Shown here: piece after piece, positions 16,136 through 23,600 of the stretch
Layout: every line of letters begins with the position of its first letter
How positions within the stretch are numbered: the first letter of the stretch is position 1
Assembly (NCBI GenBank): GCA_035631615.1
Contig: DASQIK010000066.1
Location: 34,572 to 98,571 of the forward strand
Source: UBA5189 sp035631615
GTDB taxonomy: Bacteria; Chloroflexota; Limnocylindria; Limnocylindrales; CSP1-4
Direction: 5' to 3'
DNA length: 64,000 bases
The notes under the pieces: generated by a model
Database searches by the model: none
What the model was told of the DNA's origin: nothing
The model's input: the letters and a program-made list of their open reading frames with translations, nothing else
Position numbers and translations under genes: made by a program

Positions 16136-16926
16136 GGCCCGACCCACCCCTCTGAGGCCTCGATATCGGCGATGAATCGCTGTTGCGCAGTCGCTGGCTC
16201 GTCGAGCGGCACGAGGCGCCTCTGGCCGGTGGCCGTCGCCGTGGGCGCCGGGCTCGTGGGCCGCGGCTTCCCGTCTGGATCCGCGATCCACTCCCCGGAT
16301 GCGGTTTCGCGGTGCCAGCGCGCCAGGCGGCCCTCGTTCACGTCCCCTAGGGCCTGTTGCTGGCCGGGCAGCGCGAGCTCGTGCCAATTGGCCCGCGTCA
16401 GTCCACCGCACGATGGATGGCTCACGCCTCGAGGGCTGGTCTCGGGCGAGCCGCCAAACTGCTGCTCGGCGTGCGACCAGATCGTGAAGATCTCGTCGGA
16501 GACCTTCGACGCCTCCATCAGGAGCTCGTCGAGGCGAGCGATCGCCGCGCGATAGGGAGCGTGAAGGGCGCGCCTGGCGACCACCTTCGCCTCGTCCGTG
16601 ATGATGGCGAGCGCGGCCTCGACCTTGCGTTGCTCGTCGGCCAGCGCGGCTGCTCGCGCCCTGGCCTCGGCGAGCTTGGCGTCTGCCGCGGCGACGGCCG
16701 CGCGCGCCTTGTCGAGCGCGGCTGCGTCCTTCCGGACGCCGGCGAGTAGATCGACCTCGATCGGCTCGACGGTCGCGGTCGCGTCGGCTAGGCGCGCTTC
16801 GGCTTCGCTGACGGCTGGGCCGACTCGTCGACGGTCGCGATCGAGCTCGTCACGCCTGCGTTCGAGCTCGGCGAGGCGCGGATCCGCGTGCCAGTCCGGG
16901 AGATCGATCTTTGTTCGGGTTGCCAT
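16132..16926 (-). CDS. coiled-coil phage-type protein
   Basis: 264 residues. Residues about 15-110 form a long Ala/Glu/Arg-rich coiled coil (two or more heptad stretches), then a less charged helical domain (about 110-160) and a Pro/Thr-rich tail. AAGGAG lies 9 nt before the ATG. It resembles scaffold-like or replication-accessory phage proteins only in general composition. A run of nine G residues lies about 20 bp upstream of the start. Confidence 0.5.
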   Translation of the reverse strand: MATRTKIDLPDWHADPRLAELERRRDELDRDRRRVGPAVSEAEARLADATATVEPIEVDLLAGVRKDAAALDKARAAVAAADAKLAEARARAAALADEQRKVEAALAIITDEAKVVARRALHAPYRAAIARLDELLMEASKVSDEIFTIWSHAEQQFGGSPETSPRGVSHPSCGGLTRANWHELALPGQQQALGDVNEGRLARWHRETASGEWIADPDGKPRPTSPAPTATATGQRRLVPLDEPATAQQRFIADIEASEGWVGP

Positions 16927-17016
16927 GGCGGTTGACTCCTTGTCTGGGGGGGGGTTAGAGGGCTGGGCTCTTTGGCGATCGCTGCCTCCAGCGCGAGCGG
17001 GGCGAGCACGTCGTCG

Positions 17017-18321
17017 TCACGCCGTGCCCCACACCGCGGCCGGCTGCTCAGCGTCGAGCTCGAGGATCGGATTGCCAGGCGCCTCGAACAGCCCGGCCGG
17101 CTCGATCTCATCTGCGCGCTCGGGTTCGGCCGCGAAGATGTGCGCCATCCGATCGCCGACCGTCGCGGCCTCGCGCGTGTGTCCCGCTTCACTCCACTCA
17201 CTCCCCGAGTGACCAGAGTTATCGGGGACAGTACGCGCGCGCGAGACGTAGCCCTTCGCCGATCGCATGACCGCGCCGGTGTCGACGAGCTTGCTGACGA
17301 GGTGCTGAACGGACGTCCGCTCGAGGCCGGTCATGTCCGCGATCGCCTTCGGGAACAGCGGACCGTGCGATTCGATCACTCGGAACACTTGCATACGCTC
17401 GAACGAGGCTTCGGGCAGGGCGGCCGGCGCGGCACGCCAGAGTCCGTCGACGAATCGGACCGGCACCTCGGCCTCGGCGACGTCGCGGCCGGTCACGTCG
17501 AGCGTCCCGAACTCCTCGTGGCGCTTGCGCCGGACGACGATGACCGTGTCTGCCGAGCCGGCGATGCCGTAGGTGCCCGAGACGCTGGCCAGGAAGTCGT
17601 CGCTCGATTGCTTGCGAGCGTGGTGGACGATGACCAGGGCGGTCGGTCGATCGCGGAACAGCGCCTGGAGGCGGCCGAGGTCCTCGACGTCGACCTGGTA
17701 GGCGTTGCGCCGGCTGTCGCCGTGCGGGCGGACCTTGCCGAGCGTGTCGATTGCCACGACGGCCGCGTCGGCGTGAGCGTCGAGCCACGCGGCGATCGAT
17801 TCCTCGAGCCCGGCGCCGATCATCGGCGCCGACCAGCGCACCTCGAGCCGGCCCTTCGGCATCGTGCGACCGGCGAGGGCGCCGCGGAGCCGCGCCTGGC
17901 CGCGACGGTGCCCGTCCTCGAGCGCGAGGTACAGGCTGGATCCGGAGGCGACGCGACGGCCGAGAAGCTCGCCGCCCAGAGCGACCTCGACGCACAGCTG
18001 ATACACGAGGGTCGATTTGCCGATCTTCGGCTCGGCGGCGATGACCGTCGTGCCCTCGTACACGACGTCCGGAACGACCGCCCGAAGCGGTGCGAGCTCG
18101 AGCGCCAGGAGGTCGACGGCGTCGATGCCGCCCGCATCCCGCCGGAGCCGCTCAGCCCGTGACTCGGCGAGCTCGGTGGCAGTCGGTTGAGCGTCCCACC
18201 ACGCCGGCGATCCGAGAACCGGCGCGACGGCCTCGGCTTCGCCCTCCGGATCCCGCGTCGCGAGCTCCACGCGCTCGTCGATCGCTCGGTCACCGAGCCA
18301 CGCGATCCGCTCTTCGGTCAC
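17017..18321 (-). CDS. RepA-like AAA (AAA_25) replication ATPase
   Basis: 434 residues from a GTG overlapping the previous stop (GTGA). A RecA-fold ATPase core has Walker A AAEPKIGKST (about 95-104), Walker B AAVVAIDTLGKV and an IVHHARK sensor segment, as in RSF1010 RepA-type helicases of phages and satellites. A winged-helix-like region follows (FPKAIADMTGLERTSVQHLVSKL). Probably loads at or unwinds the element's own origin. Last gene of the RHH-HTH-small-ATPase operon. Confidence 0.75.
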   Translation of the reverse strand: MTEERIAWLGDRAIDERVELATRDPEGEAEAVAPVLGSPAWWDAQPTATELAESRAERLRRDAGGIDAVDLLALELAPLRAVVPDVVYEGTTVIAAEPKIGKSTLVYQLCVEVALGGELLGRRVASGSSLYLALEDGHRRGQARLRGALAGRTMPKGRLEVRWSAPMIGAGLEESIAAWLDAHADAAVVAIDTLGKVRPHGDSRRNAYQVDVEDLGRLQALFRDRPTALVIVHHARKQSSDDFLASVSGTYGIAGSADTVIVVRRKRHEEFGTLDVTGRDVAEAEVPVRFVDGLWRAAPAALPEASFERMQVFRVIESHGPLFPKAIADMTGLERTSVQHLVSKLVDTGAVMRSAKGYVSRARTVPDNSGHSGSEWSEAGHTREAATVGDRMAHIFAAEPERADEIEPAGLFEAPGNPILELDAEQPAAVWGTA

Positions 18322-18548
18322 GGCTGGAGCTCGAGCATCGCGAGCTGGGCCTCGAGGGCGGTCAGACGAGCGGCGGCGTCTGCGGCCGCTCGTGCCGCCC
18401 ACTCGATCTGCCGCTCGAGGCGCCGACGCTGGCGCTCGGGATCAACCGCCCGGCCGGAGGTCGGCTCGCGACCGGGCGGCGACGAACGGACCCCGGCGGC
18501 CCATGCGCAAGCCGCCGAAGTGCGGCGCGGTGTGCGCTCAGTGCTCAT
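18318..18548 (-). CDS. small coiled-coil protein between excisionase-like and ATPase genes
   Basis: 76 residues. A basic N-terminal half is followed by a coiled coil (RRRLERQIEWAARAAADAAA, then a Leu-rich end). Both ends are coupled by 4-bp overlaps: ATGA with the HTH gene upstream and GTGA with the ATPase gene downstream. Function unknown; a loader or partner of the ATPase is possible. Confidence 0.5.
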   Translation of the reverse strand: MSTERTPRRTSAACAWAAGVRSSPPGREPTSGRAVDPERQRRRLERQIEWAARAAADAAARLTALEAQLAMLELQP

Positions 18549-18796
18549 CGGGCCTTGGCCGCCATCTCGGCGATCGCCGAGCTCGGGACAACGCGCCGGC
18601 GGCCAATCGTCAGCGTCCGGAGCTCGCCCCGTTCGATCAGCTCGTACAGCGTCGATCGAGCGATGCCGCCGAGCGCCTGGCGCGCCTCGTCGACGTCCAG
18701 GAGCCGTTCAGGCTGGGCGGGCGCCTCGTTCCGCGAGGCAACCTCGGCGCGGAGCGCGTCGACGAGCTCGGCGACAGCCGCCTCGAGGCGCGTCAC
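18545..18796 (-). CDS. excisionase-like helix-turn-helix protein
   Basis: 83 residues. The C-terminal HTH_17/MerR-type domain reads LLDVDEARQALGGIARSTLY...ELRTLTIGRRRVVPSSAI, typical of Xis proteins and small phage regulators. A short coiled N-terminus precedes it. It lies between the RHH gene and the replication genes, overlapping both neighbours. It may direct excision with the integrase or control the operon. Confidence 0.7.
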   Translation of the reverse strand: MTRLEAAVAELVDALRAEVASRNEAPAQPERLLDVDEARQALGGIARSTLYELIERGELRTLTIGRRRVVPSSAIAEMAAKAR

Positions 18797-18972
18797 CGGT
18801 CAGCCTTCGTCTCGCCGGTCCATCGCCGGTCCGCAGCACGCTCAGCGCGTTTGACCGCGTCCGTGAGCAGGACGGTGGCCTGGTCCCGCGTTCCCCGGAG
18901 CTCGCGACGGGCGATTTCGGCGAGGCGGTCCGCGACCGGATCCGGGAGCGTGACGCTGATTCGGCGGGCCAT
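18793..18972 (-). CDS. ribbon-helix-helix (CopG-like) regulator
   Basis: 59 residues from ATG 18972. RISVTLPDPVADRLAEIARR is the ribbon and first helix of an Arc/CopG fold, followed by a second helix (TRDQATVLLTDAVKRAE). First gene of the leftward replication operon, divergent from the 187-residue membrane protein. The two direct repeats at 19020-19042 between them are a likely binding site, so it may repress both directions. Confidence 0.65.
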   Translation of the reverse strand: MARRISVTLPDPVADRLAEIARRELRGTRDQATVLLTDAVKRAERAADRRWTGETKADR

Positions 18973-19019
18973 GCCCCGGAGGCTATGGTCCCGGCTGGTT
19001 GTCAGTGAAGGCTGGCGGT

Positions 19020-19042
19020 GGTCCGAAAATAGGTCCGAAAAT
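19020..19042. promoter_or_regulatory. tandem GGTCCGAAAAT repeats (likely operator)
   Basis: GGTCCGAAAAT at 19020-19030 and 19032-19042, a 12-bp period (about one helical turn), in the only intergenic region of the control module. Ribbon-helix-helix repressors usually bind such tandem repeats. Their position between divergent genes suggests a switch. Confidence 0.55.
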
Positions 19043-19064
19043 CGAGGGCTATGCTCCGGCCGCC

Positions 19065-19628
19065 ATGTCAACGCCCGACAAGCCGCCGAGCGGCGCCCAG
19101 CCAAGGCCGCGTCGGTCGCGCTTTCGCGAGCCGGATGACCCCGCGCTGGATGCGCCGCCTGACCGCCTTCTTGAGGCTGGTGACCGATTGAAGGCGGTCG
19201 TCGACGCCATGGGAGGGCTCAGCGGAGGCCGGCCCTTGTCGCGAATCGGCTCAGCGCTCGCGAAGATCCAAGGCGGCCCGCTGAACATTCGGACCTATGA
19301 CGACATCCAGCTCGAGGCCTCCCGCAAGCGCGACGAGGCACTGCGCGTCGCGGTTGATTCAGTTGAGCCGTTCAACCTCGGGAAGCGGCCGGACCCAAGC
19401 CCCGAGGTTCTTGGGCTCCAGGAGATCGCGGCCGAGACCCGGAATGTGGCCAAGGCCGTCGCCGCGCTCTACGACCACGTCGCGCTCCAGGCGGAGATCG
19501 CCGGCCGGCAGGAGCGATCTGCGAGGTTCAGAGACAAGATCCTGATCGGTCTGACCATCGTGATCGCGATCTTCACTATCGTCATCGCTGCTCTGACTTG
19601 GGCCCTCGTCAACGCGAAGGCCGCCTAG
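19065..19628 (+). CDS. C-tail-anchored membrane protein of the element
   Basis: 187 residues from ATG 19065; an earlier in-frame start at 18999 would run through the operator repeats. A soluble, partly helical N-terminal part (SRIGSALAKIQGGPLNIRTY, then EIAAETRNVAKAVAALYDHV) is followed by one C-terminal transmembrane helix (about 160-182, ILIGLTIVIAIFTIVIAAL). The only rightward gene of the right half of the element. Possible superinfection-exclusion or membrane effector; unproven. Confidence 0.55.
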   Translation: MSTPDKPPSGAQPRPRRSRFREPDDPALDAPPDRLLEAGDRLKAVVDAMGGLSGGRPLSRIGSALAKIQGGPLNIRTYDDIQLEASRKRDEALRVAVDSVEPFNLGKRPDPSPEVLGLQEIAAETRNVAKAVAALYDHVALQAEIAGRQERSARFRDKILIGLTIVIAIFTIVIAALTWALVNAKAA

Positions 19629-20005
19629 CGTCGATCCTTGCCTTCGGCCCACCGCACCGCGCCGCGGCTGACGCCGAGCTGTGTCGCGATCGCCTGCTCG
19701 CTGCTGGGCTGGCCGGCCTCGACGAGACGTTGTCTGGCGGCGGCGACGGCCTCCGAGTTGGTTGCGGCGGGCGCGCCCGGTCGCGTTGGGCGGGGTTCCG
19801 GATGGTGCGCCTGGCGGCGTAGTGCGGCGATCCGCAACAACCAGCCGCGCTGGCCGGCGACGGACTTGTCGATCCCGCCGACGGACATGAGGTCGTGCAG
19901 GACCTCCTTGTCCGTGTATCCCTGATCCAGGTCCCATTTGATCAGATCGTCGACTGGCGAAGGAAACCCGACGGGGTCCATAGCGCGGCTGGCGAGGTCG
20001 CTCAC
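19625..20005 (-). CDS. HTH protein downstream of the integrase
   Basis: 126 residues from a GTG overlapping the integrase stop (GTGA). The N-terminal part resembles small primase/terminase-like helical regions (DDLIKWDLDQGYTDKEVLHD). The C-terminal HTH reads SSEQAIATQLGVSRGAVRW. Likely a DNA-binding protein regulating integration or the right-end promoter. It ends 4 bp inside the tail-anchored protein gene on the other strand. Confidence 0.5.
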   Translation of the reverse strand: MSDLASRAMDPVGFPSPVDDLIKWDLDQGYTDKEVLHDLMSVGGIDKSVAGQRGWLLRIAALRRQAHHPEPRPTRPGAPAATNSEAVAAARQRLVEAGQPSSEQAIATQLGVSRGAVRWAEGKDRR

Positions 20006-21204
20006 GAGTCACCGCCCAGGGCGCGATCCATCGCGTCGGCCGCATCGCGGCGTTGTGCCGCCACGACGCCGGCGTAGCGGTCCGCGGTAACGGTGATCGT
20101 CGAATGACCGAGCGACTCGCTCACGACCTTCAACGGGACCCCGGCTGCCAGGAGCGCCGTCGCAGCGCTGTGCCGGAGTCCGTGGAAGGCAATCGAGGGG
20201 AGCCTGGCGGCCTCGAGCAGCCGGTGAAACGCGTGGTTGACGTCGTGGCCCTGCAACGGCCGGCCGCCGGCGTCCGTGAACACGAGCCCGCGCGTGTCCT
20301 GCCAGGCAGAGCCGAACCGGTCCTTGGCGGCCGTTTGGAGCTCCGCCTGGCGCTCGAGGGCGGCGACCACGGCCGCGGGCAGGTTGATCGTGCGCCTGCT
20401 GTGCGCCGTCTTGGGCTCGGCGAAGTCCCAGCTCTGGACGAGCTCGCCGTCGGTGCGCTGCCAGGCGCGCGCCAGTGAGCGCGAGACCGTGAGGGTCCGA
20501 GCCTCGAGATCGACGTCGGTCCAGTACAGGCCGAGGAGCTCGCCCTGGCGCAGCCCGGTGGCCGCGGCGACCGTGACGAGCGGGCCGAGGGGATGGACCT
20601 TGGCGGCCATCAGGAGCCGGCGCAGCTGGTCCGTGGTCAGGTAGTCGCGACCGGCCTCGAGCGACCGCGTAGGGACGCGCGGCGGGCGCGCCAGGGCCGC
20701 GACGTTGCGATGGACCCGACCATCGCGCACGGCATCCGCCAAGGCCCGCCGCAGGACCGCCCGGGCGAGCGCAGCGGTCCGTGGCGACCGGCCCGACTCG
20801 ATCAGGGCTGCGGTCATGTGCTCGACGTCGGCCGGCGTCATCTTGGCCAGGTCGAGTCGCCCGAGCGGCGGCGTGAGGTATCGCCTGGTCGTCGACTCGT
20901 ACTGGCGCCAGGTCGCCGCGCGGATCCGCTGCCGCGAGGCGACCAACCATTCCGCGAGGAACGTGTCGACGGTGCCGGGCGGCGCCGGCGCGGTGCCCTT
21001 GTCGAGCTCGTCGCGGATCTTCGTGAGCTCCTTGCGGATCTCCTTCCGAGTCCGCCCGGACACGACGCGCCGCCGGCGATCGCCGTGGGCGTCGGTCCAC
21101 GCGATCGCGCCGCGCAGCCGGCCGTCGGCCGTCTCGTAGATCGATCCTTCGCCGTTGCCTCGCCGTGGCGCCTTCTCGCCGGCGGGCCGTTTGGCGCGGG
21201 TCAT
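20002..21204 (-). CDS. tyrosine recombinase integrase
   Basis: 400 residues. N-terminal arm-binding domain (about 15-70, GSIYETADGRLRGAIAWTD), core-binding SAM-like domain (about 78-170) and catalytic domain (about 185-395). The active site is complete: Arg219 (ATGLRQGE), Lys265 (EPKTAHS), His341-x-x-Arg344 (HGLRHSAAT), His367 (LGHSTI) and Tyr377 (DRYAG). Expected to insert the element into the 3' end of tRNA-Lys using the 48-bp core. The ATG overlaps the stop of the previous gene, so it is the third gene of a right-end operon. Confidence 0.95.
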   Translation of the reverse strand: MTRAKRPAGEKAPRRGNGEGSIYETADGRLRGAIAWTDAHGDRRRRVVSGRTRKEIRKELTKIRDELDKGTAPAPPGTVDTFLAEWLVASRQRIRAATWRQYESTTRRYLTPPLGRLDLAKMTPADVEHMTAALIESGRSPRTAALARAVLRRALADAVRDGRVHRNVAALARPPRVPTRSLEAGRDYLTTDQLRRLLMAAKVHPLGPLVTVAAATGLRQGELLGLYWTDVDLEARTLTVSRSLARAWQRTDGELVQSWDFAEPKTAHSRRTINLPAAVVAALERQAELQTAAKDRFGSAWQDTRGLVFTDAGGRPLQGHDVNHAFHRLLEAARLPSIAFHGLRHSAATALLAAGVPLKVVSESLGHSTITVTADRYAGVVAAQRRDAADAMDRALGGDS

Positions 21205-21749
21205 GACGCACCGCCGTTCCAGAGCCGGCGCACGCGGCCGCCGAGCTCGGCGTCAGGGATCGCGACGTCGTCGACGAGCCTGGCGACTGCCTCGAGGCGT
21301 GCCAGGCGCGCCTTCGCCTCGCGTTCGCGTTCGGCTCGAGCTGCCGCCTCGGCATCGCGCTCAAGGGCGCTGTCGCATCGTCGGCAGGCCTCGGAGGGAG
21401 CTCCGGGTGCCACGAGCAACCGCGGGCGATTCCCCGCGCGGCGCGGCCACCCGCTCGCCGGCTCGCCGACGTATGCGCTCACCGCCTCGCGGAGCGCCCA
21501 GCCCGGTCGGTAGTGGCTGCAGCGGAGAGAGATCGAGCCGCTGCGACCGTTCCACCCGGTGACCAGGTGCCAGGGACCGATCGGCTCGGTGACGCCATCG
21601 AGGTCGGTCCGCGCGGCACGGATCCACGAGCCCGCCGGGGGCAGGCCTGCAGGCGCCGGGTCAAGATCCTGGAGATCCGAGAGCCGGTCGCTGGCCAGCT
21701 CATTCAGCTCGGCGAGCTGTTTCTCGAGCTCGCGCCACGGCTCGCTCAT
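21201..21749 (-). CDS. element protein with WH-GW domain and Cx2C pair, copy 2
   Basis: 182 residues. An N-terminal helical segment is followed by IGPWHLVTGWNGRSGSISLR, CSHYRP and an EACRRCDSA zinc-knuckle-like pair, ending in a coiled coil. The neighbouring 221-residue protein has the same order: WHIFSGDWSE, an RMKCGWSA site and a DACRRCHPR pair. The two are probably diverged duplicates. Coupled to the integrase by ATGA. Function unknown; metal binding is likely. Confidence 0.45.
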   Translation of the reverse strand: MSEPWRELEKQLAELNELASDRLSDLQDLDPAPAGLPPAGSWIRAARTDLDGVTEPIGPWHLVTGWNGRSGSISLRCSHYRPGWALREAVSAYVGEPASGWPRRAGNRPRLLVAPGAPSEACRRCDSALERDAEAAARAEREREAKARLARLEAVARLVDDVAIPDAELGGRVRRLWNGGAS

Positions 21750-22411
21750 GACACACCGCCGGCAACCAAGCGAAGCCGCGGTCGCGGATGGCACCGTCGG
21801 CAGGCGTCGACTGTGGGGAGCTCGTCGATCGCGACGTAGTCGTGCGAGGTTTCGCCCGTCGAGAAGTTCTCGTCGCGGAGCGTCGCCGACCAGCCGCACT
21901 TCATGCGGCCGCGGATCCAGTGCGTCCGACGATCGACCTCGGACCAATCGCCCGAGAAGATGTGCCAGCCGCCGTCCCATCTGGGTTCTGCGAGAGGGCT
22001 CGTCCGGCGACTGGACCGGCGCTGGCCGGGTCGCGGGACGTAGCGCGACCGGATCCAGAGCCCAGCCTGGGGCGGGGCGAACGGCAGCGCGTCTGGCGTT
22101 GCGAGCTCGTTGGCGATCGCCCCCGCCAGACCGCTCGCGACACCGTACAGGGCGGAGGTCGCCGCGGCGGCCATGATCCGCTTGCATGCGTCGATATCGA
22201 GGTCGGCGCCGAGCTCGTCCAGAACAAGCTCCGCCGGCTCAACGACGGTCCTCGCCAACTCCCGGGCGAGCGTGAGCAGCTGCGTTGGCGGAGGATCATT
22301 GGGCTTCGCCGTCGCGAGGCCCCACCGGGTGATGCCGAGGCGCTCGAGCGCGCCCCAGACCTCCTCGCGGGCCGCATCGTGACGGCCGGACCATCCCATA
22401 GACTGAGCCAT
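21746..22411 (-). CDS. element protein with WH-GW domain and Cx2C pair, copy 1
   Basis: 221 residues, first gene of the right-end operon (copy 1, copy 2, integrase, HTH). A helical N-terminal region (about 1-115) is followed by a Trp-rich domain GGWHIFSGDWSEV, MKCGWSAT and a final VDACRRCHPR cysteine pair that parallels copy 2. It starts 99 bp from the arm-type repeats of attR, so its promoter must lie among the integrase binding sites, which may give feedback control. Confidence 0.45.
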   Translation of the reverse strand: MAQSMGWSGRHDAAREEVWGALERLGITRWGLATAKPNDPPPTQLLTLARELARTVVEPAELVLDELGADLDIDACKRIMAAAATSALYGVASGLAGAIANELATPDALPFAPPQAGLWIRSRYVPRPGQRRSSRRTSPLAEPRWDGGWHIFSGDWSEVDRRTHWIRGRMKCGWSATLRDENFSTGETSHDYVAIDELPTVDACRRCHPRPRLRLVAGGVS

Positions 22412-22509
22412 GTCGCGGTGCCTCCTAACAGGCTTCGCGATTGGCGCCCGTCGACTAACCCTCGGCGGGCGTCTCGCTGTCCGCGAGTATACGCACGTTT
22501 CCGAGACGC

Positions 22510-22530
22510 GTTGCTACCGCGTTGCTACCA
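22510..22530 (+). repeat. paired GTTGCTACC(A/G) repeats near attR (possible integrase arm sites)
   Basis: GTTGCTACCG at 22510-22519 and GTTGCTACCA at 22521-22530, 11 bp apart, about 60 bp inside attR, in the same orientation as the pair inside attL. Confidence 0.6.
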
Positions 22531-22541
22531 CCGGGCATGAG

Positions 22542-22573
22542 TCGACCCCTCCGGCGAGGCCGCGAGGGGTCGA
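22542..22573. terminator. 10-bp perfect hairpin inside attR
   Basis: TCGACCCCTC (22542-22551) pairs perfectly with GAGGGGTCGA (22564-22573), followed on the plus strand by TTTA. It lies just downstream of tRNA-Lys in the minus direction, so it could end tRNA transcription, or it may be a structural element of the attachment region. Confidence 0.45.
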
Positions 22574-22588
22574 TTTACGTTCAGAAAG

Positions 22589-22664
<76 letters not shown>

Positions 22665-22698
22665 GCGAGCGCGGAGGATACCCCAGTTCGGCCCCTGG

Positions 22699-23259
22699 CT
22701 ACCGCAGCTCGCCTTCCAGCATGTCCATCAGCAGGCCGTCGTGGAACGTGCCGTCCTGGCCGCGCTCGTACCGGCGCATGACGCCGACGGGCTTGAAGCC
22801 GACCTTCTCGTAGGTGTGGATCGCGCGGGCGTTGGCGGCCGCCGGATCGATCGTCAGGCGGTGGTGACCGCGGACCTCGAGGAGGTACCGCGCCATCGTT
22901 CGAACGGCATCGGTGCCGACGCCCCGGCCCTGGAAGCGCGAGTGCAGGAAGACGTCGATCCCGGCGTGGCGATAGTCGGGCTCGAGCTCCTCGTGGTACT
23001 GGATGCTGCCGGCAAACCGGCCGTCGACCTCGACGCCGAAGACGACGACGTCCGGATCGATGGCGATCAGCTCGTCGGTGCTCACCTCCGGCCCGCGCGA
23101 GTCCCACCATTCGGCGACGGTCGGGTCGGACAGGACCTCGATCAGGGCCTCGCGGTCGGACGGCCGCAGCGGCCGGAGGTGGACGATCTCGCCGTCGAGC
23201 GTGGGGATCGGGTCGCCGAAGCGGTCGCGCGGCGGCGCGTCAGGCTCGACGGAGCTCAC
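22699..23259 (-). CDS. GNAT acetyltransferase, AAC(6')-like subgroup
   Basis: 186 residues from GTG overlapping the stop of the MmcQ gene (GTGA). The GNAT acetyl-CoA loop is FQGRGVGTDAVRTM, followed by TIDPAAANARAIHTYEKVGF. The early HLRPLRPSDREAL and GIDVFL segments resemble the aminoglycoside/siderophore acetyltransferase subgroup. The substrate cannot be read from the sequence, and resistance should not be assumed. Confidence 0.75.
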   Translation of the reverse strand: MSSVEPDAPPRDRFGDPIPTLDGEIVHLRPLRPSDREALIEVLSDPTVAEWWDSRGPEVSTDELIAIDPDVVVFGVEVDGRFAGSIQYHEELEPDYRHAGIDVFLHSRFQGRGVGTDAVRTMARYLLEVRGHHRLTIDPAAANARAIHTYEKVGFKPVGVMRRYERGQDGTFHDGLLMDMLEGELR

Positions 23260-23597
23260 CGCGGCGGGACCTGGTCGCGCAGCTTCGCCGGCGCCGCGGA
23301 GCGCCAGGCATCGCGCAGGAGCCTCTCGAGCACCGGGCGGTCGACGCGCGCCAGCACGACGGTGACCCACCCGAACCGGCCGGTGTAGGGCGCGCTGGCG
23401 AACGTCTCGGGCTCGAGATCGATGAGCTCGGCCTGCGCCATCGCCGTGGCCTTCACCGAGATGCGGTCCGTGCCCTCGCCGCCGATGACGAAGATCTTGT
23501 TCCGAATCCGGAACGTGACGTCGGTCTCCCAGGTGAGGATCTCCTCGACCTCGGGGAGCGCCAGCGCGATCGAGCGAACGTCGTCGAAGGTCGGCAT
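23256..23597 (-). CDS. MmcQ/YjbR-family protein
   Basis: 113 residues of the MmcQ/YjbR (CyaY-like fold) family: FDDVRSIALALPEVEEILTW, FRIRNKIFVIGGEG, then GRFGWVTVVLARVDRPVLERLL. Often annotated as DNA-binding, but the biological role is unclear. Operon with the acetyltransferase downstream. Confidence 0.8.
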   Translation of the reverse strand: MPTFDDVRSIALALPEVEEILTWETDVTFRIRNKIFVIGGEGTDRISVKATAMAQAELIDLEPETFASAPYTGRFGWVTVVLARVDRPVLERLLRDAWRSAAPAKLRDQVPPR

Positions 23598-23600
23598 CTG

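Noticed and set aside
18999..19064. Longer start of the tail-anchored protein
   Set aside because: The extra N-terminus would encode the operator repeats themselves (GPKIGPKI); ATG 19065 is more natural.
22699..23259. Antibiotic-resistance call for the AAC(6')-like acetyltransferase
   Set aside because: Only family resemblance; such GNAT proteins have many substrates, so no resistance function is claimed.
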